NCBI GenBank assembly: GCA_002099365.1
Contig: MSED01000002.1
Location: forward strand, 558,001-622,000
Length of the DNA stretch: 64,000 nt
Reading direction: 5' to 3'
Origin: Phialophora verrucosa
Lineage: Eukaryota; Ascomycota; Eurotiomycetes; Chaetothyriales; Herpotrichiellaceae
The notes under the pieces were generated by a model. It was not told the origin of the DNA and searched no databases. It saw nothing but the letters and a program-made list of their open reading frames with translations. The translations under genes were made by a program, and so were the position numbers. This document shows, in pieces, positions 33,561-43,817 of this stretch (position 1 is its first letter; each line of letters opens with the position of its first letter).

Positions 33561-35388
33561 GGTCCAATTGATGTACCGGATGACGAATGGCAAGAGCTGA
33601 TCACGAGTCAGGTCAACCCGCGACGAGCTCTGGCCACCATCGCCAACAAGCAGGTAAGCTTACCGATGTTCGTCCAGTATCGATATCCTTTCATTGACAT
33701 GACAATTTTTTGAGCCCTGGTCTCGATATGATGCAGTATACGATGTCGTGGTTGTTGGGTCAGGCGGAGCGGGCTTAACAGCCGCTGCGACGGCTGCGAT
33801 CAAACATGGACTGAAGGTTCTATTGATTGAAAAATCAAAGTATTTCGGTGGCACCACTGCATATTCAGGAGGAGGGGCGTGGCTACCCAATAACCACCTC
33901 ATTGCAAGCCAAAACTTCCATGACAGCAAGGAAAAGGCCAACAACTACCTGAAACGGCTCCTTGGAGACTCTCACGAGGAGCGGATTGTGGACAGCTTTC
34001 TCGAGAATGCTCCCAAAGTCGCAAAGTTGTTAGATAACGACAAATTTCTTACCTGGCGCTCGATACCATTACCCGACTATTACACCGAGTATGACGGCGC
34101 AGGGGTGGGCCGGACCCTCGTGCCACAGCCATTTGATGGCAGAAGGCTCGGGAAGCGAGTCCAGGATATCCGGTACACCCTTCAGGGCTATACCGCGTTC
34201 GAATCGATGCAGATAGGGTGGGACGAGCTTCCCATCCTCTCCAAGCCCTTCGACAGCTTCTACAACTTCCGGCATGTCACAGCCAAGCTGCGGCGATATT
34301 GTTTCGACAAATTGCGATACGGCAAAGGCACCTTTCTCGCCAATGGCAATGCGCTGGTCGGGGCCCTCGTCTACACTCTCGACCAGGCAAAAGCGGATTT
34401 GTGGAAAAATGCTGCGGCTGTCGACTTAATTACTGAAAGACCCGGTGAAGTCAATGGGCTCGTGGTACGTCGTCAGCCTGGTGGCAGCGACGTCCGCATC
34501 CGCGCAAACAAAGGCGTCGTGTTGGCCAGTGGCGGATTTGGTCGCGCAGCGGAAGGGAAGCCGTTTGTTCCTCAGGACTACTGTCTTTCACCGTCGAGTG
34601 TGACTGGCGACGGAATCCGCCTCGCGACTCAAATTGGGGGCGTTTTGCCGCCGCCCAATGTTGATAATGCGGTCCATGCACCAGTCTCGACCTATCAACC
34701 CGCCAACGGTCCGCTTCGCATGTATCCTCATTTTGCCTATGACCGCGCCAAACCAGGTTCAATCATCGTAGGCCCGGACGGGAAACGCTTCGGCAACGAA
34801 AGTGAGGGCTACGTTCAATTCATCTCCAGAATGCAAGGTCTCCAGATCCCGCACTGCCACCTGATCGGCGATCGGAATTTCTTGCGCAAGTACGGGATGG
34901 GATTGGCTTTGGCCGACCCCTATCCCAAAGGCACTCTTCTACGCGACGGCTATCTTATTTCGGCACGCTCGATCCACGAACTGGCTGACAAGCTTGACGT
35001 TCCTGCGAAGAATCTGGAGCGGACCGTGGAGCTGAACAACGAATATGCAGCCAAGGGGAAAGATCCCAACTTCCATCGCGGTGAGTTCTCCTTCGATCAA
35101 TGCTTTGGCGATCAGGAAAACAAACCGAATGCGTCACTGGGGCCGTGCAAGGAGGCTCCCTTTTACGCGGTCAAAATGTATCCCGGGAACGTGAGCACCA
35201 TGTACGGGTTGAAGACGAACGAGCACGCACAGGTCCTAGGCGATGGCGACAACCCCATCACTGGTCTCTATGCGGCCGGCAATGACAATAACTCAATTTG
35301 GCATGGCCGGTACCCGAGTGGCGGTTCATCTCTAGGTCCTGCTCTCACTTTTGGTTACGTTGCAGCCGAGCATTTGGCCCAGAATTAG
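33561..35388 (+). CDS. FAD-dependent dehydrogenase, 3-ketosteroid-1-dehydrogenase / fumarate-reductase type (5' end incomplete)
   Basis: Exons 33561-33653 and 33715-35388 are joined through CAG|GTAAGC and a TTTTTTGAG acceptor. This gives IANKQ followed by PWSRYDAVYDVVVVGSGGAG, a typical entry into an FAD_binding_2 domain; at least one small upstream exon with the ATG is missing from the model. The large exon alone encodes 557 residues. Dinucleotide motif GSGGAG, then LLIEKSKYFGGTTAYSGGG, an internal ANKGVVLASGGFG, and the C-terminal block AAGNDNNSIWHGRYPSGGSSLGPALTFG are characteristic of 3-ketosteroid-delta1-dehydrogenase-like proteins, which insert a C=C bond next to a ring ketone. The true substrate may be any cyclic ketone. 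The gene faces SDR 2 tail to tail (168 bp between stops). No lesion is seen in the large exon. Confidence 0.85.
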
Positions 35389-35556
35389 CAAGGGGCATTC
35401 TTTTGCAGAGCCTCTAATGGGAAGGCTCAGTCAGCCACTGGACAGATGGGGGAAGAGTTGCATTGTCCAGGGGCCAACATCTGTACTTTGCCAAGTAATT
35501 ATTTCATATCCCTCCAGGTACTTAGACTGACCATGGTCTCTTTCGCCCTCGACCTC

Positions 35557-36688
35557 TCAAGAAGCACCATTCAACTTCTGATTGAAGAGTTTGGTCTTTA
35601 CTTCTATGTCTTCGATCGCGGCGTTGAAGTCGATCTCATCGGCCAGCTTGCCGGAACTCATATATTCGGCCGCCGCATTGGCGAACGGCGGAATCTCGCG
35701 ATAGATGACATCCTGACCACTGCACTCTGCGGCCTGGCCGGTCAGTGACGGGTCGTCGATGAAGTTCTTTACGGCTTTAACAATCACTGCCGCCGGAGTA
35801 ACCATATCTTTAGGGAATGCCGCGAGCAGAGCGGCGTTGGCCAGGGGAGTGGCCACAAGCCCGGGCAAGATACAGTTGACCGTGATCGGTTCTCCCGCAA
35901 GCTTCATCCGTAGGCCCAGAGAGCGAGCGAAGCCGACGACCTGACAACATGGTAAGATTTGAGGGCATGGGCTCTTCGGGATTCAGAGGCAAACTCACTC
36001 CTGTCTTAGCAGCTGCGTACAGTGGTACCATGGGTGATGGATAGATTCCCCCTTGGCTCGACGTGATGACCAACTTGCCACTGCCGTCGTCGTTCTTGCG
36101 GAAAAAGTGCAGAGCCAAGTAAGCGGACCATATCGGCCCGTAGAAGCAGACGTCAGTGACTAGGACGTCTGGCTTCGCTGGTGCCCCATTCGAACTTTCT
36201 GGAGCTGGAGCGGTAAATTCGGTGCGGTCTAAAATGCCCTTGAATCGTGTCAGCTCTATGCTGGCGTATAATCGCGTGGCCCGGCGGTAGGAGGGAGAGG
36301 TCTTATACTGCATTGGCAAACACTGATATTCCTCTGTTAATACCTGATTATCACCCTGCTCTGTGAGGAATATACGATTACCTAGATCAAGTCGTTCCCA
36401 TTTCGCCCACGTTTGGACAAACGCGGCCGCTTGTTGATCGTATTCTGCCACATTGGCACGGATGAAGAGGACTTGTTGTCCCAACTTGGTCTCTGCCTCT
36501 TTCCCCATCTTCGTGTCCAGGTCAATGACTGCGACGTTCCAGCCCTGTTGCACGAGATCCTCCACCACACTCAAGCCCATTCCCGAAGCTGGACACGATT
36601 TTCATTAGGAAGCTGGCACACAGTCGACTATGAGAGGGTAAAAGTCTCTACCTCCCCCCGTAACAAGTGCCACTCTACGGGCAGACAT
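35557..36688 (-). CDS. Short-chain dehydrogenase/reductase 2 (15-hydroxyprostaglandin-dehydrogenase-like)
   Basis: Five exons on the minus strand: 36688-36652, 36588-36382, 36322-36309 (only 14 nt), 36238-35999 and 35940-35557, together 293 residues. The first intron splits the glycine motif TGG/ASGMG. The 14-nt exon supplies VFANA and is required to join RLDL to GILDRTEF, giving the normal NAGI block. VITSSQGG and YAAAK complete the catalytic set. The NAD-type acidic residue follows the second strand (VAVIDLD). A C-terminal extension of about 60 residues resembles 15-PGDH-type and other larger fungal SDRs. It likely oxidises a secondary alcohol of the pathway; the substrate is unknown. It lies between the ketosteroid-dehydrogenase-like and Baeyer-Villiger genes, which fits supplying or using a cyclic ketone (inference). 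Confidence 0.87.
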
Positions 36689-37409
36689 TGCCACTTTTCA
36701 AATTGAGATTCAGTCTGTTTTGGAAAACGTAGTTTTGTACTGACTCACCCTCGTCGGTGGTAGAACGAGTCGGCTGGAGAAGAAGGATGACCTCAGAGGT
36801 TGCTTGGCCTGGTGGAAAGATATCGACCAGAATCGTCCGTCCCAACGAGGAGACGGAATTCACTATAGAAGCCGTTTTATTCGTACGACTCTACTAATCA
36901 CCCGCAGCTCACACAACCGAGATTTTGCCAATTAGCCATCGAATCTGGGTGGTCGGGACGGAACTCCATTTGCCATATCGCCCGTTAGCTAGTCTATCTT
37001 CGTCCGGATTTAAGAGTCTACTACTGCAACCACAGGTCGAAAGTAATCGAGGCTAGAGAGATGCAGTGCGACAATGGTGACGGATTAGCTCAGGTTGCGA
37101 GAGACACTCATCATCAGTGTTCGCGCAAGCTCAAAGTATTTGAATTAGGTTGTTCAAGCAGGTTTACCATCATGTAATTGCAGGCTTTTGTCAACTGAAA
37201 CGGGCATGCTGGAGCCAACGATGCAAAACGCCGCTCAAATGCTTCGCTGGGGTACGTGCTTGAGAGTAGCTAAAAAGGCCCAGCAACCGCTCTACAGGGA
37301 TTGATCGCCGGTCATGCGCCTTCTCTTTTCTCAAAAACTAGTAGCCTGTTGGACAGCAATGGACGTTGCATCGAGTGTATCTCATAGAAACCAACTCTGC
37401 AAGTCCTTA
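36689..37409. other. Intergenic, promoter of SDR 2
   Basis: 721 bp between the SDR 2 start and the stop of the Baeyer-Villiger gene, same strand. No gene is recognised. Confidence 0.4.
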
Positions 37410-39344
37410 TCATTTTAACACCTCAAGACCCCTCAACTTCCCTTCTTTTCGCCAATCGTCAAGTTTCTTGAAGAACACAGGCCCTCCAGCGAGGTATGGC
37501 TGGGACCGCAACAGCTTGTCGTCTATTGTCCCTTCGTCGCTATAGTAGCCTGGGGTGCAGTCTCTCAGGAACGCCGCGCGCCCCTGGGCGGCTCGGATAC
37601 ATTCCTCGACCCACTCATCCTCGGCTTCCTTGCTGGGCTCGACGGCCTCGATTTTGCGCTTCTTACACTCGGCCACGACGTAGGCGATGTGTTCGCAGAT
37701 CTCGGTCATGTTGTGTGTCCAGTTGGGCGTAGCCCCGGACTGATGGAACGTGAGAAGCATTAAGTTGGGGAACCCGTTGACTGCCCACCCGTGGAGCGTG
37801 GCGATCCCGTCCTTGAATTTATTCGTTAAAGTTTGACCGCCGCGGCCGATGATGGGCGCACCGATACGTGAGCTTAGGTCCGGCCCCCAATTCGAAACCC
37901 GTGGCGTACACAATGCAGTCGAGTTCGTATTCTCGCCCGTTGGCCACGATGCCCTTCTCGGTAACTCGTTCCACACCTTTACCTTCGGTGTCGACCAAGT
38001 GAACATTGGGCCGGTTAAATGTCTGTAAATACTGGTCGTGAAAGCACGGCCGCTTACAGAACTGGTTGTACCAAGGCTTTAGACGCTCCGCCGTCTTGGG
38101 ATCCTGCACGAGGCTATCCACCCGCCGGCGAATGGACTCCATCTTCTTGAAGTCGGCGAGTTGCATCCGCGCGAGGATGTTGGCAGCGTCGCCGGCCTTG
38201 TCTGCGCCCGCCATGAAACCAGGAAGCGAGCGCAGGACGTCGGTCCACCCGTCGTTGACCTCGTCCTCGTCGACCGCGCCGCCGTTGACGAGGGTGCTGA
38301 AATTATCCTGCCGTGATCGTTGCCAGCCCTTTTTCAGAGTCTTGGCCCAGGCCTGATCCGTCGGCCGGTTTCCGCGGACGTCAATCGACGAAGGCGTACG
38401 CTGAAACACGTACAGCTCCTTGGCCCATTCTCCGAGACGTGGAACTAGTTGAACCCCGGTTGCCCCAGTCCCTATTATTCCTACGCGCTTGTCGCTGAGT
38501 CCTGTCAGCTCGGGCTTCTCTGGGCTCCCGCCAGAGTAATTATAATCCCAACGACAGCTGTGGAAGTGCTTGCCCTTGAAAGACTCAATCCCACCAAAGC
38601 CGGGAAGCTTCGGAGCGTGGAGCGGTCCCGGGGCGGGGATGATCCATTGTGTTTCGATATCGTCACCACGACTGGTTTCGACCTTCCAACGGAGCTTGTC
38701 CTCATTCCAAACAAATTTCAGCGCTTCGGTTTGGAAAAGCGTCTTGGAATTCGCGTCATATTTTTTCGCCAGGGCTTCGGCGTGCAGTCGCAACTCGGGG
38801 CCGTGAACGTATTTCTCCGTAGGAACGTGACCTACATCCTCTAGCAGGGGCATGTAAATATACGCGTCGATATCGCACTGGACGCCAGGATAACGGTTCC
38901 AATACCGTGGCTACTGTAAGTACATAGGAGAGCACATAGTTGTCAGGAGCAAACCACTTACCAGGTGCCGCCAAATCCGTTAGCTTTCTCGATGATGCAA
39001 ACATTGGTGATGCCTTGTCTTTTCAGAAATCCAATGGCCTGGAGACCTGTGTAGCCTGCGCCAATGATAACGACATCATACGTGGCCTTGATGGGGTCTC
39101 GAGCGTAGACCTCATCGGCGTATATGTCTTTGGTGTACGACTTCAAGTAGTCTTTGTCTCGCACCGACTGATATTGGGCGATACCCTGAGAATTGTCTCG
39201 CTTTCTCTTCTCTTCGGCATATTTCGCCTTAAGAAAGTCCGGGTCGAATTCGAGCTCGATCCCATTTTGCTTCGCATAGTCCTTGAGACCGAGGGTCGGG
39301 GCTTGGAGGGTGGGATTTGTCGAAAGCGCCGCTGGTTCGGTCAT
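37410..39344 (-). CDS. Baeyer-Villiger (flavin) monooxygenase with two apparent lesions
   Basis: A class B flavoprotein that inserts oxygen beside a ketone to form an ester or lactone, using FAD and NADPH. Exon 1 is 39344-38962 and the second part runs from about 38905 to 37410. Marks: VIIGAGYTGLQAIG with GFGGT, then YWNRYPGVQCDIDAY, the type I fingerprint FKGKHFHSCRWD, the second Rossmann motif GTGATGVQ, FQRTPSS, and near the end YATGFE and GWAVNGFPNLML. Two defects: intron 1 has a good GTAAGT donor but no AG where the conserved GGTWYWN must resume (the base pair there is CG; nearby CAG and TAG give the wrong frame). The frame also shifts between ATGFELG and DLSSRIGAPIIGRGG at a run of five G (37884-37888), where four would restore it. 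Intact length would be about 620-630 residues. Probably non-functional as read, unless the assembly is wrong. Confidence 0.83.
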
Positions 39345-40163
39345 TGTGCTGGAGATGTTGTAAAACTATCAAACAGGACCACTTAAGATTTGAAATTCTA
39401 GTCGATGCCCGCGCTGTGCCGGCATGATAGAGCTCGAGCCTGTTCATGGATGAAGATGGATAATATTTTACGAATCACTAGCAGACTCATTTGCCAGTCG
39501 GGAATCTATCGCAGAGAGTACTAGACCCGCCCACACAATGAAGGGGTCCTTACTTTTCTGGAACCCGCTTCCCAGCTGGAATTGCGGGGCGCGGATCGGA
39601 ATCCTCAGAGACCCGACCAAAAAGGGAAATCATGCCAGCTGGAAGTAGTTAGTCCAGAAATTCAGCGGATCCGGTCTGTCGGCTTTATATGCGCGATGTA
39701 GCTGGAACCATAGTATACGTGATTGAACACCACCTGTACTCCAAGTTTTGCATCCGCCGGAATACGAATTTTCACCCCGTTTTCTTCTAGTTTGTATGCC
39801 GGAGAGAGAAGCTATCGACGGCGGTGTCTAATCTATACACGGGGACGCCGTTGCAAGCCCAGCCGTCCTATCTGAAGAATGCAGGTACACCTGTCAGATT
39901 AAGAGAGGGTTTCCAAAGCAGGTGCGCAGTTCGCTAAAGTATACAGCGCTCGAATCTCATAGCGCAGCTGTGGATGGATCTTAGTGTCCAAAATCAATGA
40001 GCGCAAAATGAAGAAGCGATGGGAAGCGATGGAGAGCGAAGTTTTGTCGGGAATCGATGTGATCTAAAATATTCTGTCGGCTCCCAACCTCCCGTCTGTG
40101 TAGATCCTAGTACATTTCTTGGACCTTTCGATCGTCAATTTCAGAACGATGGTTCTGTCTCTT
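39345..40163. other. Intergenic, promoter of the Baeyer-Villiger gene
   Basis: About 0.8 kb between two minus-strand genes. It has CGG-rich spots (around 39590) but no gene I can support. Confidence 0.4.
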
Positions 40164-40819
40164 TCATTGTCTGTTGAACGTTGTCCTGGGGCCAATTTCA
40201 GGCCTTTTGAGGATGGCTTTCCGGTCCTCTCCAGATCTCAAACGACGCACCAGCTCTTCCGGATCGAATTCTACTCCGATCGGGTTCTCCGCAAACTCCT
40301 TCGTGAGGAAAAACCCTCCGGCCTCTTCGACGCTATCAAAGTTATCGACCTGCGTCTCAATCTTGTTGCCGTCAGGATCCTTGTAGTATATACTTGTCGT
40401 GGGACCGTGATTGATGTTCCAGATAGGGAGTATACCGCGCGCTTTCCGCTGTCGGTACGCGACGGCAAGGTCTTCAATGTTGCGGTACGCGAAAGCCAGA
40501 TGTTCTGCGGTTAGTGAAAGTTTAGAATCCGGTATGTAATGTACAATCCTGCTCTTATTTGAAATTGTAGGAACATACCTAGGCCAGAGCTATTTGGATC
40601 TTTGGGCTTGGTACCCTCGACGTTCACGATGGCGACACGGTGATGCTCTTCGTCATAGGTAATAAACGAGAGCTTGTGGTTCTCGTAGGTTGCGTGGCCG
40701 CCCAAAAACGTTTTGTAGAACTCGACCATAGGTCTGAAGTTTGCCGTGCGAAGAACCGCGTGCGCAAAATACGCGGGGCGTAGGACTTTGTCACCAAAAT
40801 CGTCGTATCTATCCACCAT
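40164..40819 (-). CDS. VOC-family protein, extradiol dioxygenase / glyoxalase fold
   Basis: Exons 40819-40579 and 40504-40164 on the minus strand encode 193 residues. The start at 40819 (MVDRYDDFGDKVLRP) is preferred to an upstream in-frame Met because the fold begins right after it. Two betaalphabetabetabeta modules are seen. Metal ligands of the 2-His-1-carboxylate type fit His in YFAHAVLRT, His in EHLAF and Glu in DPDGNKIETQ. FYKTFLGGH, FITYDEEHHRVAI, RQRKARGI and NHGPTTSIYY also match fungal proteins annotated as biphenyl-2,3-diol-dioxygenase-like. One such protein can cleave a catechol next to its hydroxyls, but glyoxalase-type isomerase activity cannot be excluded. It is divergent to the cyclase-family gene. 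Within the island it is the best candidate for aromatic ring fission (inference). Confidence 0.85.
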
Positions 40820-41639
40820 CTTGATGAGTGTCCTGCCGGGCGCTCTTTTTGTGAAGCCTGTCGATACCTGCTGGTCAGATTCATATAATGTGCGTATGCG
40901 TCTCGGCTCCAGCCCGTCTCGGCCTTGGCCGGCTCTCTCGCCTTGAGGCCATGGAACCCACTCATTCATCTCTGCGTGCACAGACTAAGTCCAGTCCCCA
41001 TGGAACAAAATGCAGAAACATCGCAAATCACAATACGGCCTCAAACAGTGTGGGGAGGAAGAAGCAGAGGACGTTTCGGACGGACTGATTACTCCATTGT
41101 CTACGCTTGAAGCCGCCCTGAAAAGCGAAAGGCCGCTAACCCTCCCCCGATCGGAGTGGAGCGGTCGTTATGACCCGACTGGAGGACTCGACGTCGCAGG
41201 TCCTGCGGCCGCCAAACTGAGAATACTGGCTTCACGCAGAGTCGAAGTAGGTGAAAGGGTAGAAGACGAAAAGAGGTGAAGAAGCCGAGGTAGTGTCAAG
41301 AGCCGTCGCATGTTGCAAGTCATCATGACAGAAACATTGCAGTCAGCGGGCCTGCATCGCGAGAAGTTATATTTTCTGAGCATTGAAACATGTAGTGGAG
41401 ACTTTGCGACCAGGGCCTCGGTTCCCATGTCCCGTTATGTCCACTCGTTAAGAGATTCAAACTCCTTGCATTGTTTCTAATACAGCTAAAGTACAGAGTA
41501 CAGACTCCTCCCATCTGGTATTTGCAATCTTTCGCGCTGCGTTTCACCCAGACCAGCTCAGGCACGTAAATCCGCCACTGATCATCGGCGCAGTCTAGCT
41601 CCCTGGTGGTTTGATTCGTAGTGCCATTCTATATTGGCC
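40820..41639. promoter_or_regulatory. Shared divergent promoter, VOC protein / cyclase-family gene
   Basis: 820 bp between start codons. A TATATG-containing site lies about 65 nt before the VOC start on its strand, and a CGATCGGAGTGGAGCGG stretch lies near 41147. Factor binding is unproven. Confidence 0.4.
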
Positions 41640-43018
41640 ATGGCCGTGTTCGATCCTACCTCATCGAAGCTCCCGGCTCGGTCTGAGCTACCAGAGATCC
41701 CAGGGGCCCCTGCCGGCGCAGCATGGCTCTGGGGCGAGAACGATGAGGTAGGTATTTTCATCACACAGTATGATACATGGCAGCTAAAGACCTTGGGGTA
41801 GTTAGGGCGTCTAAACTTATTGACACCGCAAAGGATTACAGCAGCCTCAAAGTTGATCTCGACTGGCGAGGTCGTTAGCTTGAAGTTAGTAACTCTCTTC
41901 GCAGCGTCTGAATGATACGTCCGCAGCGTTCAGTGTTGACAAATACATTGATCGCACAGTTGGCCCATTAATCTCCCTGATCCACCCATGTTTGGGCGAG
42001 ATCCATTCAAACACAGAATCAACCCAATAACAGAGTATGGGAACGACGATATTTTTGAGATGAATTCACAGAGTAGCTCGCAGGTGAGTGCCATCAGTGC
42101 CAGCGACAAACAATGATTGCTAAACGCGCTGACGTGTTCGACAGTGGGATGGCCTTCGACACGTAAGATGATGTGCATATGACTCTCATAATGAAAAAGT
42201 GTAACGCTTCCGTGCAGGTCAGCGCTCAGCATGGAGAAGAAAGAATATACTATAATAACGTAAGGTCCGCTCATACATAGACGGCGGCGTTAGACCCTGA
42301 CAAGCGGATACAGACAACTCAAGAAGAAGTAAACAACACCACTCGCATAGGCTTGCAGGCATGGTCTCATAAAGGAATAGGTCAGGCGGATCGCCTCACT
42401 ACAGGTACTTGGGATGAACGCTGACAGAGTCAACAGTCGGCCGAGGTGTGCTCATCGACTTCTTTGAGTTTAAGCAAGAGTCGTACGATCCATACACAGC
42501 ACGAGCGATCTCGGTCAAAGACATACTCGAGTGCGCCGCGCACCACAAGGTGCAGTTCCAATACGGCGACATTCTAATCATGCGGACCGGATTCACCCAC
42601 AAGTACAATCAATTGACCTACGAGGAGAGGAAGGCCCTTGTGGAGCACGGCTACGAGACCAAGGTGGAACACGCTGGAGTCGAGCAGTCGGAGGAGATGC
42701 TCGATTTCCTACACGACAATTACTTCAGCATCGTGGCTGGGGACTCACCTGGGTTTGAGTGCCTACCTCCAACCAGTGACATCTTTCTTCACGTCTACAT
42801 GATTCCCAGATGGGGTATGGGTATTGGTGAATTGTTCGACTTGGAGAAACTGTCCCGAGTTTGCAAAGAGAATGGACGTTATGAGTTCTTCTTCTCTAGC
42901 TCGCCTCCAAATATTCCCGGTACGTTTCACCAAGGTTCTTTTGATTGACATGCAACATAGCTAAAGTCTGCTTTCAGGCGCGGTGGGCTGTTACCCCAAT
43001 GCCTTGGCCATTTTCTGA
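41640..43018 (+). CDS. Cyclase-family (kynurenine-formamidase-like) hydrolase
   Basis: Eight exons: 41640-41751, 41806-41884, 41960-42083, 42145-42162 (18 nt), 42218-42259, 42314-42380, 42437-42919 and 42978-43018, giving 321 residues. All splice sites are GT-AG and the joined protein is continuous: NDEV-GRLNLLTPQRI, SLN-WPINLPDPPMFGR, SSSQ-WDGLRH-VSAQHGEERIYYNN, TTRIGLQAWSHKGI-VGRGVLIDF, and IPG-GAVGCYPNALAIF. The motif QWDG..H replaces the HxGTHxD metal site seen in bacterial kynurenine formamidase, as usual for the fungal branch. Members hydrolyse amides, lactones or similar bonds. Here hydrolysis of a lactone made by the Baeyer-Villiger enzyme is an attractive but unproved role. The very short exons make automated models of this gene likely to fail. 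Confidence 0.88.
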
Positions 43019-43361
43019 GATAGGGAACGCTACGCCGTCGCTCTAGGCTGGCATCACATTTATACGATGACTACGAGTATCAGTGTTGCGACTGAGCTCC
43101 TTTTTGCCCCTCAGGTATACAAAAATACACCGTCAATTTCAGAGATTCCCATCTCTTAGGATAGCAAAACGCCACCACAGCCATAGTCTCTCAAAGGGTG
43201 CAGATGTTTTGTTCACCAGAAGTGCCAATTTGAGTGTCCTCATACCATTGTCGGTATATCGATTGTGATTCATCTCGAATTCAAATAGAGCTTCTCTGAC
43301 GATTTGGCAACCAATTTCCACCAGGCTGAATCACTTTCCTCTCAAGCCAACAGCCATAATC
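43019..43361. other. 3' intergenic region
   Basis: 343 bp between converging cyclase-family and SnoaL-like genes; nothing recognisable. Confidence 0.4.
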
Positions 43362-43817
43362 TTAAGCTTTTCCGGCTTCTTGCAGCTTCTGATACTCGGA
43401 AACAGTTTTCATATATTCTTCCACTTCATACGCGTCCAGAGCCTCCGTCAAATCCTTGATCTTTCCCTCCGCACTTATGATGAATCGCATCATGTACTTG
43501 TTCTGGTACGCCAAAGGCGATGGGCCGCTACCGGCTCCGTAACCCTCCACCACGGCCTTGTCATTGTCCGCCATCAGAGCGATGATGTCGTATTTCCAGG
43601 TCTCGAACTGTCCGAGCATCGATTCGGCGGTCTTGCACAATTCCGCCCCATTGGACGCACCACCCCAAGGGGCGCGATCTTTGCGGCCAATGACGGTCCA
43701 GGTACCGGTTGAGCCAAAGAGGTTGGCCATGTCGGCGAAGCGGCGATCGTTGAGGGCTGAGATGAACTGTTTTACGACAGACCTTGTTCTTTCTGTAGCA
43801 GCTGCTGCTTCAGACAT
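43362..43817 (-). CDS. SnoaL/NTF2-like protein 2 (paralogue of 10648-11100)
   Basis: Intronless, 151 residues; the start at 43817 (MSEAAAATERTR) is preferred to an upstream in-frame ATG at 43889 because it aligns with the start of the paralogue. Shared blocks in the same order: TERTR, NDRR/GDRR, NLF, WGG, F-TW, VEG, YMMRFI, GKIKD, YEVE. Same fold and length as SnoaL-like protein 1, so both probably bind or convert related compounds. No catalytic assignment can be made. It is divergent to MFS transporter 2 with an 815-bp shared promoter. The pair of copies near opposite ends of the island suggests duplication within the cluster. Confidence 0.78.
   Translation of the reverse strand: MSEAAAATERTRSVVKQFISALNDRRFADMANLFGSTGTWTVIGRKDRAPWGGASNGAELCKTAESMLGQFETWKYDIIALMADNDKAVVEGYGAGSGPSPLAYQNKYMMRFIISAEGKIKDLTEALDAYEVEEYMKTVSEYQKLQEAGKA

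Noticed and set aside
35900..35960. Suspected two-base deletion in SDR 2 after VVGFAR
   Set aside because: On re-reading the complementary strand the sequence is GCTCGCTCTCTGGGC, so ARSLGLRM is continuous and the gene is intact.
40119..40514. Plus-strand frame of about 130 codons
   Set aside because: It is antisense to exon 2 of the VOC gene, whose protein is clearly recognisable.
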